Shown here piece by piece: positions 19,464 through 28,420 of a stretch of DNA of 40,189 nucleotides (its first letter is position 1; each line of letters starts with the position of its first letter). The position numbers were made by a program, and so were the translations under genes. Where the stretch lies: positions 1 through 40,189 of the IMG/VR virus record IMGVR_UViG_3300030108_001459. The stretch is one strand, 5' to 3'. The stretch comes from a virus. The notes beneath the pieces are model-generated. The model was not told where the DNA came from. It saw nothing but the letters and a program-made list of their open reading frames with translations, and made no database searches.

Positions 19464-20381
19464 TTAATTAAAATTCTTTATCTGTCTTTTAATTTCATCT
19501 AAAACTAACTCTCCATCACCTTCTAAACAAAAGTCTACAAAGTGGTCTGTTGAGTTCTTTCCAATAGGAGTATGAGTTATTAATACATTTTCATTACCTC
19601 TTACCCAAGAAACTCTATTAGACTCAATGTTTATAATGCCATACTCTTTTGCGTTAATAATAGTTTCTTTTATTGCAGTCTTTGGATCATCCATTCCAGA
19701 AATAAATGAAGATGGATTTTTCTTTGCAGCAATTTTCATATCATATCTAATCTCTTCTGTACTTTTATCTACATTTATTCCAAGAACTTTAGCATAACCT
19801 ACTAGTTTTTGAATAGGCATTTTAAGTGCTAACTGCATAGCATCTAATTCAGCAGCCTCTTTTTGAATTAATTTTTTAGCATCTTTCTTCCTATCTACTT
19901 TGTAAAAAGCTGGCTTTACTCTAGACATTCTATTTGGATTATCTGCATTTTGATTACAGTGATCTAAAAATGTTTTTAATGTTGGATTTTGAGCAGGAAC
20001 AGCTAAATAACCATCTGTAAAAGTAATGGGTGTTTTTACTTTAGCGTCTTTTTTTTGCTCATCCTCATATATAGAGGGCTCTCCAGGTATATATCTAATT
20101 TTTCTATTAACACCTTTTATTGGGTCAAATATAACATCTTCAGATTTAATCATATAAACCACAGGAAATTGCTTTCTTCCTTTTTTGTCTTTTTTACCTC
20201 TATTAAGAACATACATTGTAGGCTTCATTGTATTATTCTTACTACTAGTAAAAGGGTTGGATATTGTTTTTGCAACAGGTTTAGTTGCTTTTGTTGGATC
20301 GTATGGAGGTATGTTAATATCGTCTTCTACCTCTATTATTTTTACCTTTTTAGGGAATTTTGTTTTTGTTTTTGTTGTCAT
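19464..20381 (-). CDS. Basic virion-associated protein of unknown function, 305 aa
   Basis: I do not recognise this protein. The first ~85 residues are Lys/Pro/Thr-rich and look extended (KTKTKFPKKVKIIEVEDDIN and GKKDKKGRKQFPVVYMIKSE). The middle has alternating beta and helical stretches with an ITFTDGYLAVP segment. Residues ~165-240 are helical with a KMPIQKLVGYAKVLGINVD stretch, and the C-terminus is mixed alpha/beta. It sits alone between a strong hairpin (20423-20445) and a terminator (19405-19432), so it looks like a one-gene unit within the structural cluster. A head-neck, DNA-binding or auxiliary capsid role is possible. The coding call is secure from length and frame. Confidence 0.75.
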   Translation of the reverse strand: MTTKTKTKFPKKVKIIEVEDDINIPPYDPTKATKPVAKTISNPFTSSKNNTMKPTMYVLNRGKKDKKGRKQFPVVYMIKSEDVIFDPIKGVNRKIRYIPGEPSIYEDEQKKDAKVKTPITFTDGYLAVPAQNPTLKTFLDHCNQNADNPNRMSRVKPAFYKVDRKKDAKKLIQKEAAELDAMQLALKMPIQKLVGYAKVLGINVDKSTEEIRYDMKIAAKKNPSSFISGMDDPKTAIKETIINAKEYGIINIESNRVSWVRGNENVLITHTPIGKNSTDHFVDFCLEGDGELVLDEIKRQIKNFN

Positions 20382-20422
20382 TGTATTAAATATTAAATTA
20401 AATTAAACTTTTAAAACATCTT

Positions 20423-20445
20423 GGAGGAGGAGAAACTCCCCCTCC
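20423..20445 (-). terminator. Strong hairpin downstream of the capsid unit
   Basis: On the minus strand, GGAGGGGGAG, loop TTT and CTCCTCCTCC form a 10-bp stem with one G-T pair. It begins 52 bp after the stop at 20498. No long T run follows (AAGATGTTTT), so it may be a weak terminator or an RNA-stabilising/processing hairpin that protects capsid mRNA. Confidence 0.5.
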
Positions 20446-20497
20446 TTAATGTGTTCTTTATTCTGCCTATATATCATTTCAAGACAGTTCGCAATTA

Positions 20498-20863
20498 TTA
20501 TGAAGCATCAACTACTGCAATAGAAGCACAAGCTGTAATGTGAGCACTGCAAAATTCTGAATTTTCACTATCTGCAATATTCACAAATACATTACTTCCA
20601 GCAATAGAAGGCTCTGCTATAGCTTGAACTATATCTTTTATAGCTTCTTTGTGTTTACCAGAGGCAACAGTTAGAACAGCGTGAGCAGCATCTATACCTG
20701 AATCTGCGTCATTTTCTTGACTAGACTCAAAGTAAATTCTCAACGAAGTCGCTGATATATACTCCATATGAGACATTTGTGCAGCAGGGAAACAAACTAC
20801 TTGTTCAGTTGCTGCTGTTCCATCAGGAGCAGCACTTGCGAAATATAAATATTTTTCTACCAT
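20498..20863 (-). CDS. Small capsid-associated (decoration/head-fibre type) protein, 121 aa
   Basis: This small Ala/Ser-rich protein has predicted beta strands (EKYLYFASA, SLRIYFES, HAVLTVASG, NVFVNIAD) and one amphipathic helix (EAIKDIVQAIAEPS). It follows the major capsid gene by 27 bp and is followed by a strong hairpin, so it is probably the last gene of the capsid unit. Small beta-rich proteins made just after the capsid protein are commonly decoration or head-fibre-base proteins, and expression at capsid level would fit. I see no motif that proves this. It contains three Cys (residues ~33, 105, 112). Confidence 0.7.
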   Translation of the reverse strand: MVEKYLYFASAAPDGTAATEQVVCFPAAQMSHMEYISATSLRIYFESSQENDADSGIDAAHAVLTVASGKHKEAIKDIVQAIAEPSIAGSNVFVNIADSENSEFCSAHITACASIAVVDAS

Positions 20864-20890
20864 TTTTTATAAAATTTATAAGGTTAATAA

Positions 20891-22336
20891 TTAAGATTTC
20901 TTGATTAACATGTATCTGTTCGCAGCAAAACCTTCAAACCCTCTCTCAGTTCTATAGTGAGATTTAAGGTTATCTTCTGTATTTGTTTTGTTTTTAAGAA
21001 CAGCAGAACCTGTTAACCAGTGCTCCATCTCTCTTGAGTAACCATTAGCAGCTTTATATCTAATTCTTAATGAAGGAATTTTCTCTCCAGATCTAGCATC
21101 TCTTTGAGTATCCATAGGGATACAGATACCATAACCTGGGTAGTTAAATCCAGCAGCCCCTAGTAATTTAGGATGATTAAACACATCATAAGTTTTCTTA
21201 TGGAATGTGTATCCACCTCTAGAGAAAGAATTAAATCCAAGATTCAACGCCATGTTTTTGTTGTTTTGGAAAGTACCATAGTTAGCACCACCAGCAGCGT
21301 ATGCACCTTGAGTAGCTAATAAGTCATCAATATCTAAAGATAAATCAATACCAGCGTAAAGAGCATATTCTTTAGCACCTCTATATTTATCTAAAGACTT
21401 AACGATAGCATCAAAATCAGCCATAGTTATTGAAGCAGCTCCTAAATCCATTGATTGACCTTTGTTTTCAATAAATGGTAAAAGACCTTCAGTTGATCTT
21501 AGTCCAGTAGCTGTGGTATCAGAACCATATACTGCACTTGTAATGTCAGGGTTGTTATTTGTTTGACCAAGTAACATCATTAACTCCATGTGATCTTGAA
21601 ATCTTTTATAAGTATCAGCCTCGCCTTTTAAGTACCAAAGGTATCCTGAGCCCATTTTTTCGTTATCTACCTTAAAGTAAATTACGTTAGTAGCCTCAGT
21701 ACCAGATACAACGAAAGAATCCTTCATAATCATACAATCGTTAGAGTATGTATGAACCCTAGGTAATAATCCATCAGGTTGTGAAGTGTTTTCGTTATAC
21801 ATGTTACCTATAATACTAAATCTTTGAGTTGAACCATTCGCCATAGAAAAAGCGTCATCCATAGCCCACATTGTTATAGTAACACCTGAAACAGTTTGAA
21901 CGTAACACATGTCACCATTAGCACCCAAAAGAATGTCTCCACCTCTAACTGGGTGGTCATCTGTTGTTATATCATTTGTTCCTAATTGAGCATTAACATT
22001 GTCCTCTAATACTAAAGTAAAGTTATTTGCCCCATCTGGATCAGAAATTGTAGGTGCAGTTAATTTCACTGAATTGTGAATAAAAGCTTCCTCGTAATGC
22101 GAGAAAGTTGTTTGAGTGCTTTCTTTTTTTGCACCAACTAATTCTAAAAGACCAGTTATACCTTGATTACCATATCGTTTTACAAGATTTTCATCAACCT
22201 CTCTTTTGTGCATAGCTAATGCAGTAGAAGTAAGAGCACTCACGTAATTGTCCTGTGTTGCTAAAGCTACAGCAGTAGGGTTTAAAACCATACCTGAGCC
22301 TAAAGTAGCACTACTGGGAATATTTACAGTTGCCAT
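20891..22336 (-). CDS. Major capsid protein, 481 aa
   Basis: The length and position (after portal and scaffold candidate) fit a HK97-fold major capsid protein. The N-terminal part contains VKRYGNQGITGLLELVGAKK followed by SHYEEAFIH, similar to the 'RYG...LLE..G...Y.HyE' region of crAss-like capsid proteins. A beta insertion with GGDILLGANGDMCYV lies at about 128-142. A central helix-rich section follows (KRFQDHMELMMLLGQ, about 245-259), and the C-terminal part includes RIRYKAANGYSREMEHWLTG and RTERGFEGFAANRYMLIKK. There is no visible N-terminal cleavage domain. Codon use is a little less AT-rich by eye, as expected for a highly expressed gene. Family call is by motif and synteny; I consider it strong. 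Confidence 0.87.
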   Translation of the reverse strand: MATVNIPSSATLGSGMVLNPTAVALATQDNYVSALTSTALAMHKREVDENLVKRYGNQGITGLLELVGAKKESTQTTFSHYEEAFIHNSVKLTAPTISDPDGANNFTLVLEDNVNAQLGTNDITTDDHPVRGGDILLGANGDMCYVQTVSGVTITMWAMDDAFSMANGSTQRFSIIGNMYNENTSQPDGLLPRVHTYSNDCMIMKDSFVVSGTEATNVIYFKVDNEKMGSGYLWYLKGEADTYKRFQDHMELMMLLGQTNNNPDITSAVYGSDTTATGLRSTEGLLPFIENKGQSMDLGAASITMADFDAIVKSLDKYRGAKEYALYAGIDLSLDIDDLLATQGAYAAGGANYGTFQNNKNMALNLGFNSFSRGGYTFHKKTYDVFNHPKLLGAAGFNYPGYGICIPMDTQRDARSGEKIPSLRIRYKAANGYSREMEHWLTGSAVLKNKTNTEDNLKSHYRTERGFEGFAANRYMLIKKS

Positions 22337-22372
22337 AATTTAAAATTTTTTAGTTAAACTTATTGTTATTAA

Positions 22373-23515
22373 TTAATCGCCAAATATATGTTTATTTATT
22401 TGGTCAATAACAGAGTTTCCTTTATTAGATGGAGTATTTTTAACTGGTTCAAAAGAAGGATTTTTGATTTCTCCTAAGACTTGTTCAGCACCTTTAGACC
22501 TATATTGATTAGCAACAGACCTTATTATATTGCCTTGTAATTTCATAGCAATTAAGTCCATGGCTAATCTTTCCTTGTCCCAAGCACCATTGTCGTCTCT
22601 GTAGTCTTCAAAAAAAGTATCTAAATTTTCTAATGTATCAGTTACAACATTTCTATCCTCATCAGTGAGTTGGTAATCAAAGGTCTCTCCACTTTCATCA
22701 ACTCTAAAAGATAATGAATCAATATCATCTAATTCATCATCCATATCGTTTAGAAAGTCTATCCTAGCATTTTCCATTTCCTGCATGTCCTGTTGAGTAG
22801 TTGGTCCATCATTCTCTAATGGTGTCCAATACTCCTCTTGAAGTTCTAACAGCTCTTTTCTAGCTGCAGCACTGTCCTTCTTTAAATGAATATTACCTAG
22901 TTGAGTTTCCTCTTCTGAATACTTTTCATCTCCTTGTTTATAAGTGTTGTTGTAAAATAATTGAATTTCTTTCTGCGTTAAATCTGGATTTTCTAATCTT
23001 ATATATTCTTTTACTACCTCTTCATCAGACATCTTTTCATAGTCTTGAGTTTGTGTTAAGTAGTAATCCTCAACGCTTCTACCTGTCTCTTCAACGAATC
23101 TATTTAAACTTTCTATCTGGTCGCTAGCAAAGTTAGATTGTTGCTCTTTTGAGTCTAGGTTGTTGAGTAATTCATCCAGGTTATCGTAATCTGTTCCATA
23201 CTTTTCGTTTAGAACAAACAACGCATCCTCGTCATCCAATTCTCTAACATCACTATCATCTTGGATTGTTTCACTTTGAGGGCTTTCTTGTTGCTCCTCC
23301 CCATCTGTCAAAGAACTCTGTGTTTCTTCAGGTTGTTCTTCTTGAACTTCCTGTATTTCTTTTACAGGGTCTTCGCTTTGCGTTAAGTCAATAATGTTTG
23401 AGTTTTGAGCATTATCACCAGAGTTTAAATCTGGAGTAGACTCGTTAACTATTTCTACATTTGAACCTGTAGCTGCAGCAAAATCCCTTGCTATATCAAA
23501 ATTGTCGTCTGCCAT
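22373..23515 (-). CDS. Putative scaffold protein, acidic coiled-coil, 380 aa
   Basis: The protein is strongly acidic, with Asp, Glu, Gln and Ser dominating. Residues ~15-110 look disordered (for example EEQPEETQSSLTDGEEQQES). Residues ~120-300 are predominantly helical with coiled-coil character, including EELLNNL-like and ARKELLELQEEYW stretches. A short basic tail ends in SVIDQINKHIFGD. This acidic, helical, low-complexity make-up between portal and capsid genes is the standard signature of a phage scaffold, which binds the inner capsid during assembly. No protease motif is visible in it. A TATATTTG box at 23552-23545 lies 29 bp upstream of its ATG. Confidence 0.7.
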   Translation of the reverse strand: MADDNFDIARDFAAATGSNVEIVNESTPDLNSGDNAQNSNIIDLTQSEDPVKEIQEVQEEQPEETQSSLTDGEEQQESPQSETIQDDSDVRELDDEDALFVLNEKYGTDYDNLDELLNNLDSKEQQSNFASDQIESLNRFVEETGRSVEDYYLTQTQDYEKMSDEEVVKEYIRLENPDLTQKEIQLFYNNTYKQGDEKYSEEETQLGNIHLKKDSAAARKELLELQEEYWTPLENDGPTTQQDMQEMENARIDFLNDMDDELDDIDSLSFRVDESGETFDYQLTDEDRNVVTDTLENLDTFFEDYRDDNGAWDKERLAMDLIAMKLQGNIIRSVANQYRSKGAEQVLGEIKNPSFEPVKNTPSNKGNSVIDQINKHIFGD

Positions 23516-23544
23516 AATAAATTAAATTAAATTAGTAATTGTTG

Positions 23545-23552
23545 CAAATATA
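23545..23552 (-). promoter_or_regulatory. -7 type box upstream of the scaffold candidate
   Basis: TATATTTG at 23552-23545 lies 29 bp before the scaffold-candidate ATG (23515), in the 50-bp gap after the portal. It would give extra transcription of the scaffold and capsid genes. No clear -33 element is noted. Confidence 0.4.
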
Positions 23553-23565
23553 TATATATTTTTTA

Positions 23566-26016
23566 TTATAATAAATTTTCAGGAGATAAATCTTCTTCTG
23601 GTGCTGAAATATTACTTTCAGTAATAGGCAAAGCTCTATCTCTTTTTTGCTCTATAAGTCTAGATTGAGTCACTGCAGCTTTATCTTGACCCTTTAATTT
23701 TATCTCTCCACTAACATCAGCCACCTCTTTTTTACCTTGGTTGTTTAAGGCAATCTCTTGCATCCTTCTTTGATGTTGCATGTTATCTAATTGATCTTTT
23801 AATTGATATTCTGCTTGCAACTCTTGTATTCTAGATTGTGATTTTATTTGAGCTGATTGCATTTCTATCTGGGCCATCATTTGCATTTCTTGTTGCTTAA
23901 TCATAGCTTGTTGTTGAGCTGCTTGCTGTTGAATCTCTGCATTCATCATTTGTTGTTCTTTAGCTTTTCTTTCTTCTTCTTCTTGGTATTTTCTTCTTCT
24001 GTGCATTAAAACTTGATTAGCCAACTTAACATTTTTTATAGACCTGATAAAAATAGCATCTTCTAACCTTAACTCTTTTTGAGCTATAGATTGTTGTATA
24101 TTAGACTCCATGGCTAATTTTTCTTCTTGATTAGGTCCAACTTCTAAAAGAACTCCATATTCGTGCATACTTATGTCTTTACTAGAACTTAAAATTCCCA
24201 TATTGGCTTTACCTAATGCGTTTTCATAAGATTTATATTTAGATTTGTTTTTATACATATCTTGTAATCTTAAACAAATACATTCTGCAATTCTTTTAGT
24301 TATTGACAAGTGACCATCATTTATGTTTTTAGTGGCATTGTTAGAAGCCATTATTTGTAACTTTTGAACACCAACTAAAGCATCACTAGAAGGTTTTGCA
24401 CCTTCTCTAGCTTCGTTAACACCAGTCACATCTCTAATCATTTGTAAATTATGTTGGTATATAGCTATTAATTTATTCATATCACCACCTATACCATTCT
24501 CTAACTCTTGTATTGGAATACTACTCATGGGTTGACCATCATCATTTAATGACCTGTAATATATATTACCTGTTTGGTCAAATATTTCTTGAAGCTCAAG
24601 TGGTGTAAATGAACCTCCATCACCTTTAGATACATTTTCTAAAGATCCTAGTTCAAATGCAGCACCTTTTGGTCTAGCCTTTGCAATAATTTGTTGCAAC
24701 TTTAAATGAGCAAGTTGTATTTGGTCAGCAAATGGTATCATTCTTTCAACAAGTGATTTATTGTGCATTTTATATATACCAGGTGCATATATAACATATG
24801 ATAATTTAGTCTCAGTTAAATTTGACTTTTTTCTAACCATGTTCTTTGCCATTCCATAATTAATCATATGGTCTGTATCACATATCCATATACCAGAATA
24901 AATAACCTTAACAGATGTTTTAATTAACTCTCTTTCAAATTTAGATTTTTTAGGTTTTTTATATTTAAAGTCCTTTTTTCTTAAAGTATATCCACCAAAT
25001 GAGTTGCCTTTCTTTTCATACTTTAATTCGTTAACAGACATGAACTCAGCATCTAAAACAGTAACTCTAAATTTATCATAATAATATTCATAGTTTTCTT
25101 CATTAACATAAGACTCGTAACTAGAAACTATACTTTCGTTTTGATTTTTACCAGCGTATTTAGTAGCTATATCTTCGTAGTCAGCCTCACTTAACTGATC
25201 TCCTGCTATTCTTTTTAGTTCTGCTATAGTCATTGAATAAACTTCCCCTGCATGCTGTATATCAGAATAATTTTCAGTATTAGAAAAAGAAGTTATTAAA
25301 TTAGCTGGATCTACATATTTTATTTTAACACCTGTGTTTGGATCAAAAGAAACTTTAGATGCACCTATACCACAAACAATTAAATCTCTTATTACAGATT
25401 TTTTTATTCCATCAAAATTATTTTGTTCCATAACAAACTTAACTCCATTTTCCATAGCAATCTCTGAAGCTTGTTTATAAGAAATAGCCATATAAATATC
25501 TAACTCTTCTTGATTATGAGGAACGTAACCTTTATGATTTAAATCTCTACCTAATGTTTTAGACATAGAATCTAAGTTAGGTGCAGTTAACATCTTAGCA
25601 AATAAAGAATTTTTAAAAGCTTCTCTATCTGTTTCTGCTGCTGAGTCTATAGCGTTTGCCTTAACTTCATATTCTTGATTGTTAAAGTCATTTAAAACTA
25701 AGTCTACAAACTTTGGTATTATATTTACAGGTGTAAAATCTAAGTTTAAATATGAAGTGTCCCCTTCTACATCAAGTAAATCTTTATACTTTCTTGTGTC
25801 CTGTGCACCCTGTGCATAACTTCTAGCTTTTGTATATAAAGCTCTTCTACTATCTATATTTATTTCAGAATTATTTTTCCAGTCATAAAACATTCTTTTA
25901 AAGTATGCTAGACCATATTCTTTTTTTTCTTTTTCTTCTGGGGAAACATAAGGACTTGGGTACCCACCCACTTTCTTCATTCTGTCGTTTCCACCAAATA
26001 AATTTTTATACTCCAT
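23566..26016 (-). CDS. Portal protein, 816 aa
   Basis: The length and place immediately after the terminase (TAA then ATG with no spacer) fit a portal. After an N-terminal region (YGLAYFKRMFYDWKNNSEIN) come a conserved 'NIIPKFVDLVLNDFNN' segment (about 99-114), wing-type mixed sequence, and a helical stem containing VERMIPFADQIQLAHLKLQQ (about 422-441) and IGGDMNKLIAIYQHNLQMIR (about 507-526). The C-terminus is a long Gln/Met-rich coiled coil (about 690-760, QQMMNAEIQQQAAQQQ) that is likely the barrel or an internal extension. The portal forms the dodecameric DNA gate at one capsid vertex. Gln/Met-rich tails are known from other Bacteroidota-phage portals. The family call is by position, size and these segments. 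Confidence 0.82.
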   Translation of the reverse strand: MEYKNLFGGNDRMKKVGGYPSPYVSPEEKEKKEYGLAYFKRMFYDWKNNSEINIDSRRALYTKARSYAQGAQDTRKYKDLLDVEGDTSYLNLDFTPVNIIPKFVDLVLNDFNNQEYEVKANAIDSAAETDREAFKNSLFAKMLTAPNLDSMSKTLGRDLNHKGYVPHNQEELDIYMAISYKQASEIAMENGVKFVMEQNNFDGIKKSVIRDLIVCGIGASKVSFDPNTGVKIKYVDPANLITSFSNTENYSDIQHAGEVYSMTIAELKRIAGDQLSEADYEDIATKYAGKNQNESIVSSYESYVNEENYEYYYDKFRVTVLDAEFMSVNELKYEKKGNSFGGYTLRKKDFKYKKPKKSKFERELIKTSVKVIYSGIWICDTDHMINYGMAKNMVRKKSNLTETKLSYVIYAPGIYKMHNKSLVERMIPFADQIQLAHLKLQQIIAKARPKGAAFELGSLENVSKGDGGSFTPLELQEIFDQTGNIYYRSLNDDGQPMSSIPIQELENGIGGDMNKLIAIYQHNLQMIRDVTGVNEAREGAKPSSDALVGVQKLQIMASNNATKNINDGHLSITKRIAECICLRLQDMYKNKSKYKSYENALGKANMGILSSSKDISMHEYGVLLEVGPNQEEKLAMESNIQQSIAQKELRLEDAIFIRSIKNVKLANQVLMHRRRKYQEEEERKAKEQQMMNAEIQQQAAQQQAMIKQQEMQMMAQIEMQSAQIKSQSRIQELQAEYQLKDQLDNMQHQRRMQEIALNNQGKKEVADVSGEIKLKGQDKAAVTQSRLIEQKRDRALPITESNISAPEEDLSPENLL

Positions 26017-28086
26017 TTATTTTAATTCTTTAGATAAAAAACCTCTATTACTGTATTTTTTTACAAACTTAATAAATTTTGGCGACTCTTTCTTAGTTGC
26101 AACGAATTTTTGTGATGCAAGTAAAGCCAAACTAGAACTAATAGTCGCATCAAATTTAGTTCTATTGTCTATATCAAATCTACTCCAATCATCTAACAAC
26201 CTATTAAAATAACACTTTCCTATCTCTCCTGTGTCTGGTTTTATGCCAACATGGTCATATATATAAGTTGCTATTACTTCTGCCTGAGCATTTATAACAG
26301 CTACACCTGATCCTGGTATACCTTTAGTAACTTGCTTTTTACTAAAGTTTGTATGTGTAGACTCAGGTCTGTCCATTAAATAATCAAAATACCCTCTTCT
26401 TTCAAAGTATTTTATAATTCCTATTTTATTATTCTCTACAAGTATTTGACAACCATAAAAAACACATTGTTTTATCATGTCTTCATAAAATATCTCTGCC
26501 TTTGGTGGCCTATTTATATATTCACAAATAAACTGTTCTGAAGGAAAATCTTCAATCATAGAAAATTTATGATAAATATGACAAGCTGCATTAGATCTCC
26601 TTCCATCTGTTGTTGTATCATGGTCATAAGGGTCACAACCTGCAACTAAATTAATTGTATTACCAGGTTTTTTTTTATTATTACTGTTTACAATTAAATT
26701 TTGCATATTAGATGGAGGAAACCAAGACACTTCCCATTTTCCCTTTTTGTTTGGTATCCATATTACCTCACTATCTTGAACTCCACCTTTCCATATAAAA
26801 TCTCCTTTTATTGTTAAATTATCAGTTACTTCATTATAATCAAGTTGTTGATATATTCTTTCTACATCAAAAACACTAGACATAGAATCATTTCTAAATG
26901 CTTCTTCTGTAGTAAAAGGAAATTGTCTTTTAAACTCTGATAAAGAATTAGTATTATTTTTTAATCCATCCCTTCTATTTTTAATATAGTCTTTAGCTCC
27001 TATATTTACCTCAACATCATCAATACCCATTATTGGTTTATCAGGTGTTTCAATCACAGATCTTCCATACTCATCAATAAATCCTTCTAAGTTTTCATAA
27101 GAAGGTATAAATAAAGAATATAAACCTGATTTAGTTCTTCTGTTTAAATCTTTATCCTGAACATTTGAATCATAATATATATCCTTATACTCTAAACCAC
27201 CATCTTCAAGTTTATTAGCAGTAGAACCCATCATACACTTACCTACAATCTTTCTACCAAGCAACAAACAAGTCTGAGTAACTGACCAGTTTTTAGCTAT
27301 AGATGTAGAACCTGTCCATTTACCAGCCTCATCATGAATTAACAACTTAAGCTTCATACCATCATAACTGTTATCTGCAGTGTTTCTCCAATCTATTACA
27401 GAGTTTAAAGCTTCTGATTTCTCTATATGTTTATACTTCTTTGTTATCTTCTTAGCTGGCTCCCTAAATGCTAACTCAACCCTTGGATTACTAGAACCAT
27501 CTTGTATTGGTTGAAAGAAAAAAGGATACCTTCTATATATTCTAACGACCTTATCTGTAAACATACTCTTAGCGTCACCACCTGTTTTAGATAACAAACC
27601 AAAGTTTGAGTCATAAATCTGTGTTGCTTGATTAACCATTTCTGCACTTGCCATATATGAAAACCCAGACCTTCTGTTCTTAAGAAAACACATTCCCATA
27701 CAGTCAGGATCTAATTTACAAGCTTCCCAAAAAATAAAGAACTTTCTATTAGCCTCCCTATAATCAGGATAACCAATATCTATATGAGACCATTGTATAA
27801 ACATATAATGACTACCAGTAATATAGGTAGGATCACCATTATTCATAAACCATAAACCATCTCTTCTTCTTCTAAATTCTTCTTCTATATATTCTATGTA
27901 GTCTGAAGCGTTTTCTCTACTTAAACCAGTAGGCATATCTTGCCTAATCCACCTTTGTTCTTTTTTCTTTTTATCAGAAAATAGAATCTTCTTTTTCATT
28001 GGTTTTTTAGGAAGTTGTATTTTTAATCCTTGGATTTCAATAACTTCTCCTAGACTATTTGAATTTAATTGAATTGTATTAGGCAT
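26017..28086 (-). CDS. terL: Terminase large subunit (crAss-like type), 689 aa
   Basis: This is the ATPase-nuclease motor that packages DNA. I start it at ATG 28086 (MPNTIQLNSN); a longer reading from TTG 28110 would run into the TATATTTG box at 28115-28108. Motifs with the ATG as residue 1: atypical Walker A KNRRSGFS (about 136-143), Walker B LLIHDEAGKW (about 248-257), coupling motif GSTAN (about 287-291), and RNase H-like nuclease acids in GCDPYDHD (about 483-490), ILVENN and FDATISSS. The 'RRSGFS' loop in place of GxxGxGKS and the 'DEAGKW' Walker B are typical of crAss-like terminases. It is adjacent to the portal gene. High confidence. Confidence 0.93.
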   Translation of the reverse strand: MPNTIQLNSNSLGEVIEIQGLKIQLPKKPMKKKILFSDKKKKEQRWIRQDMPTGLSRENASDYIEYIEEEFRRRRDGLWFMNNGDPTYITGSHYMFIQWSHIDIGYPDYREANRKFFIFWEACKLDPDCMGMCFLKNRRSGFSYMASAEMVNQATQIYDSNFGLLSKTGGDAKSMFTDKVVRIYRRYPFFFQPIQDGSSNPRVELAFREPAKKITKKYKHIEKSEALNSVIDWRNTADNSYDGMKLKLLIHDEAGKWTGSTSIAKNWSVTQTCLLLGRKIVGKCMMGSTANKLEDGGLEYKDIYYDSNVQDKDLNRRTKSGLYSLFIPSYENLEGFIDEYGRSVIETPDKPIMGIDDVEVNIGAKDYIKNRRDGLKNNTNSLSEFKRQFPFTTEEAFRNDSMSSVFDVERIYQQLDYNEVTDNLTIKGDFIWKGGVQDSEVIWIPNKKGKWEVSWFPPSNMQNLIVNSNNKKKPGNTINLVAGCDPYDHDTTTDGRRSNAACHIYHKFSMIEDFPSEQFICEYINRPPKAEIFYEDMIKQCVFYGCQILVENNKIGIIKYFERRGYFDYLMDRPESTHTNFSKKQVTKGIPGSGVAVINAQAEVIATYIYDHVGIKPDTGEIGKCYFNRLLDDWSRFDIDNRTKFDATISSSLALLASQKFVATKKESPKFIKFVKKYSNRGFLSKELK

Positions 28087-28107
28087 AATAAAAAAATCCC
28101 ATATATG

Positions 28108-28115
28108 CAAATATA
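28108..28115 (-). promoter_or_regulatory. terL: -7 type box upstream of the terminase
   Basis: TATATTTG at 28115-28108 lies 21 nt before the chosen terminase ATG (28086) and overlaps the alternative TTG start. It supports the ATG start and an internal promoter. No clear -33 element is seen. Confidence 0.45.
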
Positions 28116-28126
28116 TGAATAAAATT

Positions 28127-28420
28127 TTATCTTTTAGCGAATTTTTCAGCTAACCCACTTTCAAAGTCTCTTTCTTCTTTTAATTCTGCTTCACTATTAG
28201 ATAGTTGTGCTTCAAGTTTAGATATTCCTATTATTATTTCTTGAGCATCTACAAAACATTCTTTTTTAGCTTTTATTGCATTTCTTCTTTTTTCATCAGA
28301 TAAATCAATATCTAATGGTTTTTTTATATCATCTATTAATATAGATACAGCTTCTTTAGAGGAGTCTATAAGCTCTTGTAATGTTCTTTTAATATAATTT
28401 TTATTTGTTTCTTTAGACAT
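28127..28420 (-). CDS. Small helical protein in small-terminase position, 97 aa
   Basis: The protein is fully helical with charged heptad-like sequence, for example AIKAKKECFVDAQEIIIG and ISKLEAQLSNSEAELKEER. It begins 8 bp inside the end of the GroES-like gene and ends 40 bp before the terminase ATG. A small helical protein directly before terL is where a small terminase subunit would be, but I see no helix-turn-helix DNA-binding motif, so the function stays open. It might instead be a scaffold-like or regulatory coiled coil. Overlap with the upstream gene and the clean frame support coding. Confidence 0.65.
   Translation of the reverse strand: MSKETNKNYIKRTLQELIDSSKEAVSILIDDIKKPLDIDLSDEKRRNAIKAKKECFVDAQEIIIGISKLEAQLSNSEAELKEERDFESGLAEKFAKR

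Noticed and set aside
20055-20406. Two plus-strand ORFs opposite the 305-aa gene
   Set aside because: Both are antisense, rich in Phe/Cys/Ile from complemented Lys/Asn codons, and conflict with the well-supported minus-strand gene.
28087-28110. TTG start that lengthens terminase by 8 residues
   Set aside because: It overlaps the TATATTTG box; the ATG at 28086 is the standard and cleaner start.
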